DNA of 64,000 nucleotides from the NCBI GenBank assembly GCA_017577715.1, contig PKRC01000001.1:186001-250000 (forward strand), written 5' to 3'. Of this stretch, positions 1 to 8,657 are shown piece by piece; the stretch's first letter is position 1; every line of letters begins with the position of its first letter. The position numbers were made by a program, and so were the translations under genes. The notes beneath the pieces were generated by a model that was given only the letters and a program-made list of their open reading frames with translations, ran no database searches and had not been told where the DNA came from. The stretch is from Clostridia bacterium. Its GTDB lineage: Bacteria > Bacillota > Clostridia > Caldicoprobacterales > Caldicoprobacteraceae.

Positions 1-1206
1 CAGGCTCAGGAGACGGATAGGACGGCTGCGCCCCAAATTAAGGATAAGATATCCAGAGGAACCGGCAGGAGCATCAGGGTTAATATCGGAAGGCTGGATA
101 GGCTCATGAACCTGGTCAGCGAGCTGATCATCATAAAGAACCGCCTACAAGATTTGCAGCGGTATGGCGACACGGCGGTAATGGCCGAATCGTTGGAGTA
201 TCTGGGCAGGGTGACAGGAGAGCTCCATGACGCTGTAATGAAAGTAAGGATGATCCCTATCCAGGTGGTGTTCGAACAGTTTCCCAGAACGGTTCGGAAT
301 CTAGCCAGGAGTACGGGCAAGGAAGTCAAGCTCAACATATTCGGAGCCGAAACTGAGGTTGACCGGACCATCGTTGATGAGATCGGGGAGCCGCTAATAC
401 ACCTCATCAGAAATGCCATTGACCACGGCATAGAACCTCCTCAGGAGCGCATAGCCCTTGGCAAGCCTTCTGCCGGGCTTGTGGAGCTTAAAGCCTATCA
501 TGATGGCGATAGCGTGGTGATAGAGGTCAGCGACGATGGAAGGGGCATAGATATCGACAAGGTTTTAAAGCGCGCGATAGAGCAAAAGCTGGTGTCACGC
601 GAGGAAGCCGAAACCTTAAGCCAGCAGGAGATATTGCAGTTTATATTTGAAGCGGGTTTCAGCACTGCTGAAAAAGTAACCGACATTTCAGGGCGCGGTG
701 TGGGGATGGATGTGGTTAAGACCAAAATCGAGTCCATTGGCGGTGTGGTTGATATAGACAGCCGTCCAAACCACGGAACGCGGTTTATAATCAGATTGCC
801 TCTAACCCTTTCCATCATTCAGGCTTTGCTTGTATCCGTAGGGCAGGAGGTTTATGCCATACCTATAGGTTCCATAAAAGAGATAATAGAAATACCTGCA
901 AAATCTATAAAGCTGGTACGCCAAAAAGAGTTCATCGATTATCGCGGACTTCTAATACCTTTTTTCCGACTGGCAAAGGTGCTGGAATGTCCCGGAGAGG
1001 TTAAGGCGGATGATGTGGTCACTGCTGTGATAGTAAAGAAGGGAGAAAGGTTGGCGGCACTGTCTGTGGATGAGCTGATAGGCCAGCAGGAGATAGTCAT
1101 CAAGCCGCTGGGAAAAGCACTTTCCAAGATCAAGATCGTGTCAGGAGCCACTATCCTGGGTGATGGGCGTGTAGTGCTCATCCTGGATGTAAACCACTTG
1201 ATTTAA
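1..1206 (+). CDS. cheA: Chemotaxis histidine kinase CheA, 3' part (5' end outside window)
   Basis: CheA autophosphorylates on receptor signals and passes phosphate to CheY and CheB. The frame is open from base 1, so the Hpt (P1) and P2 domains lie outside the window. Visible in order: the dimerisation helices (around residues 25-80), the HATPase domain with N box HLIRNAIDHGIE (about 134-145), G1 DDGRGID and G2 GRGVGMDVV, then the CheW-like P5 domain to the C-terminus. cheW follows 8 bp downstream with its own AAAGGGGG ribosome site, so the two are co-transcribed. No damage is seen in the visible part. Confidence 0.97.
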   Translation, partial: QAQETDRTAAPQIKDKISRGTGRSIRVNIGRLDRLMNLVSELIIIKNRLQDLQRYGDTAVMAESLEYLGRVTGELHDAVMKVRMIPIQVVFEQFPRTVRNLARSTGKEVKLNIFGAETEVDRTIVDEIGEPLIHLIRNAIDHGIEPPQERIALGKPSAGLVELKAYHDGDSVVIEVSDDGRGIDIDKVLKRAIEQKLVSREEAETLSQQEILQFIFEAGFSTAEKVTDISGRGVGMDVVKTKIESIGGVVDIDSRPNHGTRFIIRLPLTLSIIQALLVSVGQEVYAIPIGSIKEIIEIPAKSIKLVRQKEFIDYRGLLIPFFRLAKVLECPGEVKADDVVTAVIVKKGERLAALSVDELIGQQEIVIKPLGKALSKIKIVSGATILGDGRVVLILDVNHLI

Positions 1207-1214
1207 AGGGGGTC

Positions 1215-1664
1215 ATGAAATTGTCAGAGAGCGGTCAGCTTAAGCAGTACATAGCCTTTGAGATAGATGATGAAATATACGCTATAGATGTGCTGTTTGT
1301 AGAGTCCATAGAGAGGATGACGCAGATAACCAGAGTGCCCCACAGTCCACCCGAGGTACTGGGGGTCATCAACTTGAGAGGGGATGTAATGCCGGTGATG
1401 AGTGCGAGGCGCATGCTGGGCTATGAAGAAAAGACGGCTGACGATGCAACGCGGATAGCAATACTGCGATACGACGAGTGCCGAATAGGGATGATAGTTG
1501 ACCGGGTAACCGAGATATTGAATATACCTCAAGATGAAGTGCTGTGGGGTGGGGAGGCTTTAGATGAAAAGAGAAAGGTGGTCATCTCCGGGCTCATAAA
1601 CTTAAGAGATAAGCCGGTTATGATAGTAGATATACCCCGTACTTTGGAATGGCTGTTAAACTGA
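1215..1664 (+). CDS. cheW: Chemotaxis coupling protein CheW
   Basis: CheW couples chemoreceptors to CheA in the cytoplasmic signalling array. The 149-residue product is one CheW domain: the start QYIAFEIDDEIYAIDV and the core GVINLRGDVMPVM are characteristic. It lies between cheA and cheC in the order seen in Bacillus and Thermotoga chemotaxis operons. The ATG is preceded by AAAGGGGG at good spacing. Length is normal for the family. Confidence 0.96.
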   Translation: MKLSESGQLKQYIAFEIDDEIYAIDVLFVESIERMTQITRVPHSPPEVLGVINLRGDVMPVMSARRMLGYEEKTADDATRIAILRYDECRIGMIVDRVTEILNIPQDEVLWGGEALDEKRKVVISGLINLRDKPVMIVDIPRTLEWLLN

Positions 1665-1686
1665 AAAGGCTAGGAGTGTAAGGTTC

Positions 1687-2310
1687 ATGCCATTTTCCTT
1701 TGATGATCTAAATTCCCTGTATTTGGATATATTGAGGGAGATAGGCACGATTGGAGCTGGCAATGCTGCTACATCCCTTTCAAAGATGCTAAACAGGCGA
1801 ATCGACATGAATGTTCCCGAGGTAAAGATAGCCGAGTTTAAAGATTTGGAAGACATAATGGAAGGAGCCGAAACCCATGTAGCGGGCATATATCTTGAGT
1901 TTAAAGGCGATATAAGCGGCACTGTCTTATTGGTGCTAGATGTAATTTCAGCCAAGCGTATCACCGCGCTGTTGCTGGGAAATGATTATGGCAGTATCTT
2001 CAATCAGGACTTTTCTGAAATTGAGGTATCGGCGTTGGAAGAGCTCGGGAATATACTTACAGCTGCCTATCTGGGGGCCATATCCTCGTTTACCGGACTG
2101 ACCACCAAACCATCTGTTCCCTGTTTTGCCTGTGATATGCTGGGAGCCATCTTAAGCGTTCCTATGATTCAATTCGGTCAAACCAGCGATAAGGCGATGT
2201 TTATAGAAACCGATCTGATAAACGGAACGGACCGGTTTAGGAGCCATTTTATAGTCATACCTGATATGGAGTCTTTTAATGTCATTCTTAAGGCTTTAGG
2301 GGTTGGGTAA
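1687..2310 (+). CDS. cheC: CheY-P phosphatase CheC with one altered active site
   Basis: CheC dephosphorylates CheY-P and binds CheD in the adaptation feedback loop. The family has two pseudo-symmetric sites of pattern (D/S)-x3-E-x2-N-x22-P. The second site is intact (S115, E119, N122, P145). In the first site D14, E18 and P44 are present but the Asn is Thr21 (codon ACG). The 207-residue length is normal. The stop codon abuts the cheD start, so translation is likely coupled. The family call is firm; single-site activity is inferred. Confidence 0.95.
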   Translation: MPFSFDDLNSLYLDILREIGTIGAGNAATSLSKMLNRRIDMNVPEVKIAEFKDLEDIMEGAETHVAGIYLEFKGDISGTVLLVLDVISAKRITALLLGNDYGSIFNQDFSEIEVSALEELGNILTAAYLGAISSFTGLTTKPSVPCFACDMLGAILSVPMIQFGQTSDKAMFIETDLINGTDRFRSHFIVIPDMESFNVILKALGVG

Positions 2311-2799
2311 ATGGATCGAGTAGTCAAGGTTGGCATGGGCGATTTAAAGGTTATTGCAGAGGATGGAGTGCTGGTTAGCCTGGGTTTGGGTTCGTGCGTG
2401 GGAATTGCGCTGTATGATAAGGCCACCAAAACGGCTGGGCTTGCCCATATAATGCTGCCATCGAGCAAGCTGATAAAGAACAATCGGAATAAGGCAAAAT
2501 TTGTGGATACGGCCGTCGAGTGCCTGCTTGAACTGATGATAAAGATGAATGCAAAAAAGGAGAGGATAATTGCCAAAATTGCAGGAGGAGCACAGATGTT
2601 TTCGTTGAAAGGCAGTGCCAGCGAGGTTTTGAATATCGGCGAGAGGAATGTACAGGCCACCATTGAGGTGTTACGGCAGCACGATATACCCATTGTCGCC
2701 CAGGATACTGGCGGCAATTATGGGAGAACCATCGAATTTCATGCTGCCGATGGTAAATTGGTGGTAAGAACTATCGGCCACGGCGTAAAGATACTATGA
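2311..2799 (+). CDS. cheD: Chemoreceptor glutamine deamidase CheD
   Basis: CheD deamidates glutamines on chemoreceptors and is sequestered by CheC. The 162-residue product has the cysteine-hydrolase core: Cys29 in LGLGSCVGIALYD and His46 in LAHIMLPSS, with Ser23 where many homologues have Thr. The ATG directly follows the cheC stop, a coupled pair that matches the known CheC-CheD complex. The C-terminal GGNYGRTIEF segment is also typical. Confidence 0.96.
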   Translation: MDRVVKVGMGDLKVIAEDGVLVSLGLGSCVGIALYDKATKTAGLAHIMLPSSKLIKNNRNKAKFVDTAVECLLELMIKMNAKKERIIAKIAGGAQMFSLKGSASEVLNIGERNVQATIEVLRQHDIPIVAQDTGGNYGRTIEFHAADGKLVVRTIGHGVKIL

Positions 2800-2815
2800 A
2801 TACGAGGAGAGTGAC

Positions 2816-3592
2816 ATGTCGAAAAAAGTGGCTGCCACCGAGCTCCAAAACTTGTGGACCGAGTATAAAAAACATAGTACAATAGAATCGAGAAATGAAC
2901 TCCTACTAAGGTACAGTTATTTGGTGAAGCGCGTGGTATCTAGGCTGACTTTTGTAAACAATTCCTCCTTGGATATGGAAGATTTGATAAGCTATGGGAT
3001 ACTTGGATTGATGGATGCAATTGAGAAGTATGACCCATCGAGAAACGTCAAGTTTGAGACATATGCAACGTTTAGGATAAAAGGCGCTATCATAGACCAG
3101 CTACGCAAGCAAGATTGGGTTCCTCGTTCGCTGCGCACCAAGAGCAAACAGCTGTGCAAAGCCATTGATGAAGTTGAAAAAGAGGGTAGATCGGCAAGCG
3201 ATGAGGAGATAGCTAATACCCTGGGAGTTTCGGTTGAAGAGCTGAGGAAGACTTTGGTGGAGATGCACTCCTTTGCTGTGGTTTCGCTGGAAGAACAGCT
3301 CCATGAGATAGCCAGTTCATTGGTAGACTCTCGGCGATATGATGACCCCGAGCATGTGGTTCAGGTAAATGAGCTTAAGGGCTATCTGGCAAAAGCCATT
3401 GATGAGCTGCCTGAAAGGGAAAAGATGGTCATAAGCCTGTACTACTTTGAAGAGCTAACCTTGAAGGAGATCGGCATGGTCCTTGGCATTTCCGAGTCAA
3501 GGGTTTCACAGCTTCATACTAGAGCGCTGCTTAAGCTTAAAAATAAGTTGATGAGAATTAAAGGGGATCTATTGGAAGGGGGATTAGCATGA
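2816..3592 (+). CDS. fliA: Flagellar/motility sigma factor (sigma-28, FliA/SigD)
   Basis: Alternative sigma factor that directs RNA polymerase to late flagellar and chemotaxis promoters. The 258-residue protein has region 2 (DLISYGILGLMDAIEKYDP, then FETYATFRIKGAIIDQLR), the short region 3 of FliA-type factors, and region 4 with helix-turn-helix LTLKEIGMVLGISESRVSQL. It sits at the end of the che block as sigD does in Bacillus. Its TGA overlaps the ATG of the next gene. In Bacillus nomenclature it would be sigD. Confidence 0.96.
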   Translation: MSKKVAATELQNLWTEYKKHSTIESRNELLLRYSYLVKRVVSRLTFVNNSSLDMEDLISYGILGLMDAIEKYDPSRNVKFETYATFRIKGAIIDQLRKQDWVPRSLRTKSKQLCKAIDEVEKEGRSASDEEIANTLGVSVEELRKTLVEMHSFAVVSLEEQLHEIASSLVDSRRYDDPEHVVQVNELKGYLAKAIDELPEREKMVISLYYFEELTLKEIGMVLGISESRVSQLHTRALLKLKNKLMRIKGDLLEGGLA

Positions 3593-5388
3593 GACGAGAG
3601 GTTATTGTGGAGGGAAATACCTATAATGGTGCTCTGGAGAAAGGCTTAAAAGCCCTTGGCGTGGAACCGGGGAAGGCAAAGGTTGAGGTACTCCAAGAAG
3701 GCAGGACCATGATGGGCATAGTGATCAAGCCATACAGGCTGCTGCTTTATGTAGAGGAAGAAAACCATAAGGTAAAGGAGAACAGTTACGAACAGCGTTC
3801 CCAGAGCTTTGTTGTGGAATATAAAGAAGATGGCGTATATCTTACGGTGTACATTCCCCCTTCCAAGTTTACAAAGGCCGATGAAGAGGCCATTATGTAT
3901 CATTTGAAAAGGAAAAAGATTCAAGGGTTGATGGTCGATGCAGTGGCTCAGGCCATGCATGTCAATCCCGGCCGTCCTGTTAAGGTTGCAGAGCCACAGC
4001 CTGAGCTCCCGGTTGACGAAGAGGTATTGGTGCATATCTCGCAGGATGGGATGCTGGCTACCATGATGCTGTTGCCGCCCGACGGGGGAAGATTGTTGGA
4101 ATATAAGGATGTAATACAGGCACTCACGGATAAAGGGGTGGTATACGGCATTGACGAGAATGCTATACGCCAAGCGCTTAATAGCCGTAGATACGGTCAA
4201 GAGGTGATCGTCGCTCGGGGTAAGCCTCCACAGAATGGAGAGGATGCCAAGCTTACTTATCATTTTAAGCCCGACAAAAAATCAAAACCCGAGATCAGGG
4301 AAGATGGAACGGTAGACTATCATTCGCTGGACAACATAGAGAATGTGACCAAGGGCCAGGTACTGGTGACGCTAACCCCCTCTACGCCAGGCGTTGACGG
4401 GAAGACGGTGCTAGGAACGTCGGTGCCTGCCAAACCTGGCAAACCTTTAGTTTTACCGGCAGGCAAGAATGTGGTAGTGTCGGATGACGGATTAAAGCTT
4501 TTGGCAGCAATAGACGGAAAAGTAGAGATGATAGGCGGCAGGGTGCACGTGTACAGCGTACACGAGGTAAGAAACAACGTGGATAATTCTACGGGGAACA
4601 TAAACTTCGTGGGCAGCGTCATCATACATGGGAACGTTCTCTCTGGATTTGAAGTGAGAGCTGGGGGCAGCATAGAAGTGAGGGGCGTGGTAGAAGGGGC
4701 AACGCTGATTGCTGAAGGGGATGTCATTTTAAGAAAGGGTTTGCAAGGAGCAAAAAAGGGTATGATTCGGGCGGGAGGCAGCGTAACCGCTCGATTCATA
4801 GAAAACGGCACCGTGTACGCCAAAGGAGATGTCACTGCAGAAGCCATAATGCATAGCAACGTTGTGAGCGGCCAATACGTGAGGTTAATAGGCAAGCGGG
4901 CATTGATAGTAGGCGGGAGGGTGCACGCGGCTTTAGGTATAACGGCTTCTACCATAGGCTCGCCTATGGCAACTTCTACTGTTCTGGAGGTGGGAATAAG
5001 CCCTGAAATCAGGCAGGAATACGAACAGCTCAAGGAGGAGCTGCAGAGGCTGGAGAAGGAACAGCGCAAGATAGAGCAGGCGCTGGCCGTTTTAAGCAGA
5101 ATGGAATCAAGCGGAAGGCTACCTCTGGACAAGGTGATCGCCAAACATAAGGCGTTGAGGGCGAGAGATGAATACAGCTTGAAGATTCCTACCATCAAGG
5201 CGCGGCTCTTTGAGCTGGAAGAGGCATTTTTAAAGGGGGCACATGGCAAGATCCATGTAAAAAAGGTGGTTTATCCCGGTGTCTCCATAACTATTGGCCA
5301 ATCTACCTTTAATGTAAAGGATCCCATCAACTATGTGACCTTCTTGCGGGATGAGGGTGAAATCCGCTTTGTAACATATGAGGGATGA
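3589..5388 (+). CDS. FapA (DUF342) family protein with Jag-N-like N-terminus
   Basis: 599-residue member of the FapA/DUF342 family, cytoplasmic polymer-type proteins often found beside flagellar genes in Firmicutes; the biochemical role is unknown. The first 50 residues resemble the Jag-N/KhpB N-terminal domain (EGNTYNGALEKGLKALGV). The middle carries glycine-rich beta-helix-like repeats (IHGNVLSGFEVRAGGSIEVRG and similar, about 335-450). Residues about 475-540 form a charged coiled coil. It overlaps sigma-28 by 4 bp and the next gene by 4 bp, so it is translationally coupled inside the motility operon. Confidence 0.9.
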   Translation: MRREVIVEGNTYNGALEKGLKALGVEPGKAKVEVLQEGRTMMGIVIKPYRLLLYVEEENHKVKENSYEQRSQSFVVEYKEDGVYLTVYIPPSKFTKADEEAIMYHLKRKKIQGLMVDAVAQAMHVNPGRPVKVAEPQPELPVDEEVLVHISQDGMLATMMLLPPDGGRLLEYKDVIQALTDKGVVYGIDENAIRQALNSRRYGQEVIVARGKPPQNGEDAKLTYHFKPDKKSKPEIREDGTVDYHSLDNIENVTKGQVLVTLTPSTPGVDGKTVLGTSVPAKPGKPLVLPAGKNVVVSDDGLKLLAAIDGKVEMIGGRVHVYSVHEVRNNVDNSTGNINFVGSVIIHGNVLSGFEVRAGGSIEVRGVVEGATLIAEGDVILRKGLQGAKKGMIRAGGSVTARFIENGTVYAKGDVTAEAIMHSNVVSGQYVRLIGKRALIVGGRVHAALGITASTIGSPMATSTVLEVGISPEIRQEYEQLKEELQRLEKEQRKIEQALAVLSRMESSGRLPLDKVIAKHKALRARDEYSLKIPTIKARLFELEEAFLKGAHGKIHVKKVVYPGVSITIGQSTFNVKDPINYVTFLRDEGEIRFVTYEG

Positions 5389-5735
5389 GAGGGGCGAGGT
5401 CCGTGTCAATACGGCCTATAGACATCCAAATTAGCATACAGAGGACAAATGAATATACCAAAGAAGCCAGCCTTCAAAACCAGAAGTTCAACATAGACCA
5501 GTTTGCCAACAGCCGGGACTTTCAACAGGTGGTCGAGGACGCTCAGCGTCAGGTGATACCAGCGGGGCATATATATCATAAAAGGATTGACAAAGAGCAT
5601 GACGGAAGACATCGCCATCCCAAATACGCCAAATCCCATCAGGATAAGGGTAAAGAATGCCGTAAGGCTGTTTTTGGCAAGGAAGCCGAAATAATAGAGA
5701 GGAATACAGGAGGCAACATCGACATCAGAATTTAA
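5385..5735 (+). CDS. Conserved small basic protein downstream of FapA
   Basis: 116-residue soluble protein without a recognised domain. It starts in an ATGA overlap with the FapA-like gene, which supports real translation. The sequence is rich in His, Lys, Arg and Gln and ends in GGNIDIRI; the middle has DKEHDGRHRHPK. Proteins of this general look follow DUF342 genes in other clostridia (from memory), but no function is known to me. An antisense frame over the same span has no ribosome site and no family features. Confidence 0.7.
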   Translation: MRGARSVSIRPIDIQISIQRTNEYTKEASLQNQKFNIDQFANSRDFQQVVEDAQRQVIPAGHIYHKRIDKEHDGRHRHPKYAKSHQDKGKECRKAVFGKEAEIIERNTGGNIDIRI

Positions 5736-5764
5736 AATATGGCCACATTTTAAGGGGGAAAGGT

Positions 5765-6163
5765 ATGAGCGAGGAATTGATGTTCCTTCTTTCAGGCTTA
5801 ATGTTTTTATTTGTAATTTTTTGGCAGACGAGGAAGGATAGGCAATACCTCTTTGAGCTGGAAAGGCGCCTGGAAGAGAAGGAAAAAAGGCTATATGAAT
5901 TGTATGATGCGCTTGAAGATATAATCCGCAATGCATTTCCCGAGGCAGAAAAGGCGCTGCATCATACCAATACAGCCATCCACGAGGTTCAACTACAGAA
6001 TCCAGGTAAAAATTTGAGGCGAAATATTGATGGAGGTTATAATGAAAAGCGTAAGGCCGTCATACTCATGTATAAGAGCGGTAGCACTGAGGAGGAAATA
6101 GCCAAAAAGCTGGGCATAGGGAAGGGAGAAGTGGAGCTCATATTAGGCCTTAAGAATAATTGA
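5765..6163 (+). CDS. Membrane-anchored coiled-coil protein with C-terminal HTH-like segment
   Basis: 132-residue protein: N-terminal transmembrane helix (about 5-22, LMFLLSGLMFLFVIFWQT), then a charged coiled coil (about 27-65) and a C-terminal helix-turn-helix-like piece (LMYKSGSTEEEIAKKLGIGKGEVELIL). This plan resembles the SwrB/DUF6115 proteins that end the Bacillus fla/che operon and help flagellar basal-body assembly; similarity is by layout and position only. The ATG follows AAGGGGGAAAGGT. It is the last gene before the rpsB promoter. Confidence 0.75.
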   Translation: MSEELMFLLSGLMFLFVIFWQTRKDRQYLFELERRLEEKEKRLYELYDALEDIIRNAFPEAEKALHHTNTAIHEVQLQNPGKNLRRNIDGGYNEKRKAVILMYKSGSTEEEIAKKLGIGKGEVELILGLKNN

Positions 6164-6183
6164 AGCTTAGCGAAATTTGTTGT

Positions 6184-6211
6184 TGAATTGAAAAATGGCT
6201 TATGCTATACT
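6184..6211 (+). promoter_or_regulatory. Sigma-A-type promoter for rpsB-tsf
   Basis: TTGAAT (6184-6189), 16-nt spacer, TATACT (6206-6211). It lies in the 162-bp gap after the motility operon, leaving an S2 leader of roughly 105 nt that ends in the GAGGAGGTG ribosome site of rpsB. The leader could fold for S2 autoregulation, but I cannot confirm a structure. Confidence 0.65.
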
Positions 6212-6325
6212 ACTAGAGGTAGTATTGTAATACACACCCTTCCTGATCAATTGGCTGGTGCCGCGCAAGCTGGTTGTCAATTGAGATGAGGGAGGGGGAG
6301 GCATAACTTTGAGGAGGTGAAAGTC

Positions 6326-7033
6326 GTGGCAGTTGTAAGCATGAAGCAACTCCTGGAAGCAGGTGTTCATTTTGGGCATCAGACCCGGCGCTGGAATCCA
6401 AAGATGGCTCCTTATATCTTCACTGAGAGGAATGGCATATATATTTTGGACCTGCAGAAGACCGTCAAATTGCTGGAGCAGGCCTATAATTTTATTCGCG
6501 AGGTAGCTGCCGAAGGGAAAAGCGTGCTGTTTGTAGGAACCAAAAAACAGGCTCAGGAGTCAATCGAGTCCGAAGCCAAACGATGCGGCATGTTCTACGT
6601 AAATCACAGGTGGCTAGGTGGTATGTTAACCAATTTCGCTACCATTAGCCAGAGAATTAGGCGGCTCAAAGAGCTGGAGGAAATGGAGAATAACGGCATG
6701 TTTGATGTGCTGCCTAAAAAAGAGGTCATGAAGCTTCGAGCAGAGAAGGAAAAGCTGGAGAAGAATCTAGGCGGCATAAAGGAAATGAGGGAGTTGCCGG
6801 GCGCTGTATTCATCGTTGATCCAAAAAAGGAACACATTGCTGTGAGGGAAGCCAGGATTTTGGGCATTCCAATTGTGGCTATAGTGGATACCAATTGCGA
6901 CCCTGACGAGGTGGACTACGTAATCCCTGGCAATGACGATGCCATAAGGGCCATCAAACTGATAACGTCCAAGATAGCCGATGCAGTGTTGGAAGGGCGT
7001 CAGGGCGAACAATTTACCGCTCAGGAGGAATAA
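6326..7033 (+). CDS. rpsB: 30S ribosomal protein S2
   Basis: Small-subunit protein S2, 235 residues. MKQLLEAGVHFGHQTRRWNPKM near the start is the S2 signature, and HRWLGGMLTNF and VDTNCDP follow. I chose the GTG at 6326 because GAGGAGGTG (6311-6319) sits 6 bp upstream; an in-frame GTG at 6317 overlaps that ribosome site and is unlikely. tsf follows after a 126-bp gap, the standard rpsB-tsf pair. Confidence 0.97.
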   Translation: MAVVSMKQLLEAGVHFGHQTRRWNPKMAPYIFTERNGIYILDLQKTVKLLEQAYNFIREVAAEGKSVLFVGTKKQAQESIESEAKRCGMFYVNHRWLGGMLTNFATISQRIRRLKELEEMENNGMFDVLPKKEVMKLRAEKEKLEKNLGGIKEMRELPGAVFIVDPKKEHIAVREARILGIPIVAIVDTNCDPDEVDYVIPGNDDAIRAIKLITSKIADAVLEGRQGEQFTAQEE

Positions 7034-7159
7034 AAGAAGGGGGAAGAGAAGGGGTTAACCGTTATCTTTCCCTTTCTTTCGATGCATGAGTAGGATAAGG
7101 AAGTTATTCCATGAAGAGATAGTTTCAAGCCACATTACATAAGAAACGGAGGAATTAGT

Positions 7160-7813
7160 ATGGAGATAACTGCTTCGATGGTAAAAGAGCTGAGAGAGCG
7201 TACAGGATGCGGAATGATGGACTGCAAGAAGGCCTTGCAGGATGCAAATGGCGATATGGAGAAGGCCATTGAGCTGCTAAGGGAGAGAGGCCTAGCAGCT
7301 GCCGCTAAGAAGACGGGTCGAATTGCTGCTGAAGGCCTGGTGGATGCATATATCCATTTTGGCGGAAGGATCGGCGTGCTAGTCGAGGTAAACTGTGAAA
7401 CCGATTTTGTGGCAAAGACTGACGAGTTTAAGGCTTTCGTACGCGATATCGCAATGCATATAGCTGCTTCCAATCCACAGTATCTGTCAAGGGAGGAAGT
7501 ACCCCAAGAAGTCTTAGAAAAGGAAAAGGAAATACTGAGAGCCCAGGCCTTAAATGAAGGCAAACCGGAAAAAGTAGTTGACAAAATAGTGGAAGGTAGG
7601 CTCAGCAAATTCTATAAAGAGGTATGCCTTTTGGAGCAACCTTTTGTGAAAGATCCCGATAAGACCGTCCAGGACCTGGTCATGGAGATGATATCCAAGG
7701 TGGGCGAAAATATCAGGATCCGACGGTTTGTGAGGTTTGAATTGGGCGAAGGCCTTCAAAAGCGGGAGAACGATTTCGCACAAGAGGTTGCAAAGCAGAT
7801 GAAAGGCAATTAA
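7160..7813 (+). CDS. tsf: Elongation factor Ts
   Basis: EF-Ts recycles EF-Tu by nucleotide exchange. The 217-residue product begins with the UBA-like domain containing LRERTGCGMMDCKKAL, then the core with GRIGVLVEVNCETDFVA. It is the short form common in thermophilic Firmicutes and Thermotoga, without the second half of the longer E. coli-type core. ACGGAGGA precedes the ATG. A strong terminator follows the stop. Confidence 0.97.
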   Translation: MEITASMVKELRERTGCGMMDCKKALQDANGDMEKAIELLRERGLAAAAKKTGRIAAEGLVDAYIHFGGRIGVLVEVNCETDFVAKTDEFKAFVRDIAMHIAASNPQYLSREEVPQEVLEKEKEILRAQALNEGKPEKVVDKIVEGRLSKFYKEVCLLEQPFVKDPDKTVQDLVMEMISKVGENIRIRRFVRFELGEGLQKRENDFAQEVAKQMKGN

Positions 7814-7845
7814 AAAGAGAACACATATGTGTTCTCTTTTTTTGG
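7812..7845 (+). terminator. Intrinsic terminator after tsf
   Basis: A fully self-complementary stem AAAAGAGAACACA / TGTGTTCTCTTTT around a central AT, followed by a T run. It overlaps the tsf stop codon region and ends the rpsB-tsf transcript before pyrH. Confidence 0.85.
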
Positions 7846-7926
7846 GAAAATTGAGTCTAACTTTATACAAAAAAAGAGGATATGCCCAATGGGTATAGAA
7901 ATATATTAAAAGGTGGAGGTACTCTA

Positions 7927-8652
7927 ATGGAAAAGCCGTTATTTAAGAGGGTCGTCTTAAAGCTCAGTGGAGAAGCCTTGGCAGGCAAAAAGGGATACGG
8001 CATCGAACGCGAAGTCTTAAATCTCATAGCTGATCAGGTGATAGAGCTACAGAAGATGGGAGTAGAGGTGGCTATTGTGGTCGGCGGTGGCAACATATGG
8101 AGAGGAAGAGAAGGCATGGGCATGGGTATGGACAGGGCCACGGCCGACTACATGGGGATGCTGGCTACGGTTATAAATGCGCTGGCACTTCAAGATGTGT
8201 TGGAGAGCAAAAATGTGCAGACCAGGGTTCAGACTGCTATTGAGATGAGGCAGATAGCCGAACCTTATATACGCAGAAGAGCAATAAGGCATCTGGAGAA
8301 AGGCAGGGTGGTCATATTTGCCTGCGGTACCGGCAATCCCTATTTTTCGACCGATACCACAGCTGCGCTGCGGGCAGCTGAGATAGAAGCCGAAGTTATA
8401 TTGCTGGCTAAAAATGTCGACGGAGTGTACGATGACGATCCCAAGAAAAATCCCAATGCCAATAAGATCGATGAGATTGACTACATCGACGTGTTAAATC
8501 AAGGGCTAGGCGTTATGGATACTACCGCTATCTCGCTGTGCATGGACAATAAGATTCCCATTATAGTATTCGGACTGGAAAACCAGGAAAATATAAAAGC
8601 TGCTGTTTTGGGCAAGAAAGTAGGTACAATAATAGGAGAGTTAAGGAGGTAG
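7927..8652 (+). CDS. pyrH: UMP kinase
   Basis: Phosphorylates UMP to UDP; amino-acid-kinase fold, hexameric, regulated by GTP and UTP in the family. 241 residues with KRVVLKLSGEALAG at the start, VVGGGNIWRG, and the DNVDGVYD-type motif seen as AKNVDGVYDDDPKK. The ATG at 7927 follows AGGTGGAGGT. An in-frame ATG 45 bp upstream has no ribosome site and adds residues not seen in the family. frr follows 5 bp downstream. Confidence 0.97.
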   Translation: MEKPLFKRVVLKLSGEALAGKKGYGIEREVLNLIADQVIELQKMGVEVAIVVGGGNIWRGREGMGMGMDRATADYMGMLATVINALALQDVLESKNVQTRVQTAIEMRQIAEPYIRRRAIRHLEKGRVVIFACGTGNPYFSTDTTAALRAAEIEAEVILLAKNVDGVYDDDPKKNPNANKIDEIDYIDVLNQGLGVMDTTAISLCMDNKIPIIVFGLENQENIKAAVLGKKVGTIIGELRR

Positions 8653-8657
8653 ATGGT

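Noticed and set aside
4320..5249. 309-codon antisense frame under the FapA-like gene
   Set aside because: No ribosome site, low-complexity Ser/Leu/Thr composition typical of a shadow, and the plus-strand family match is clear.
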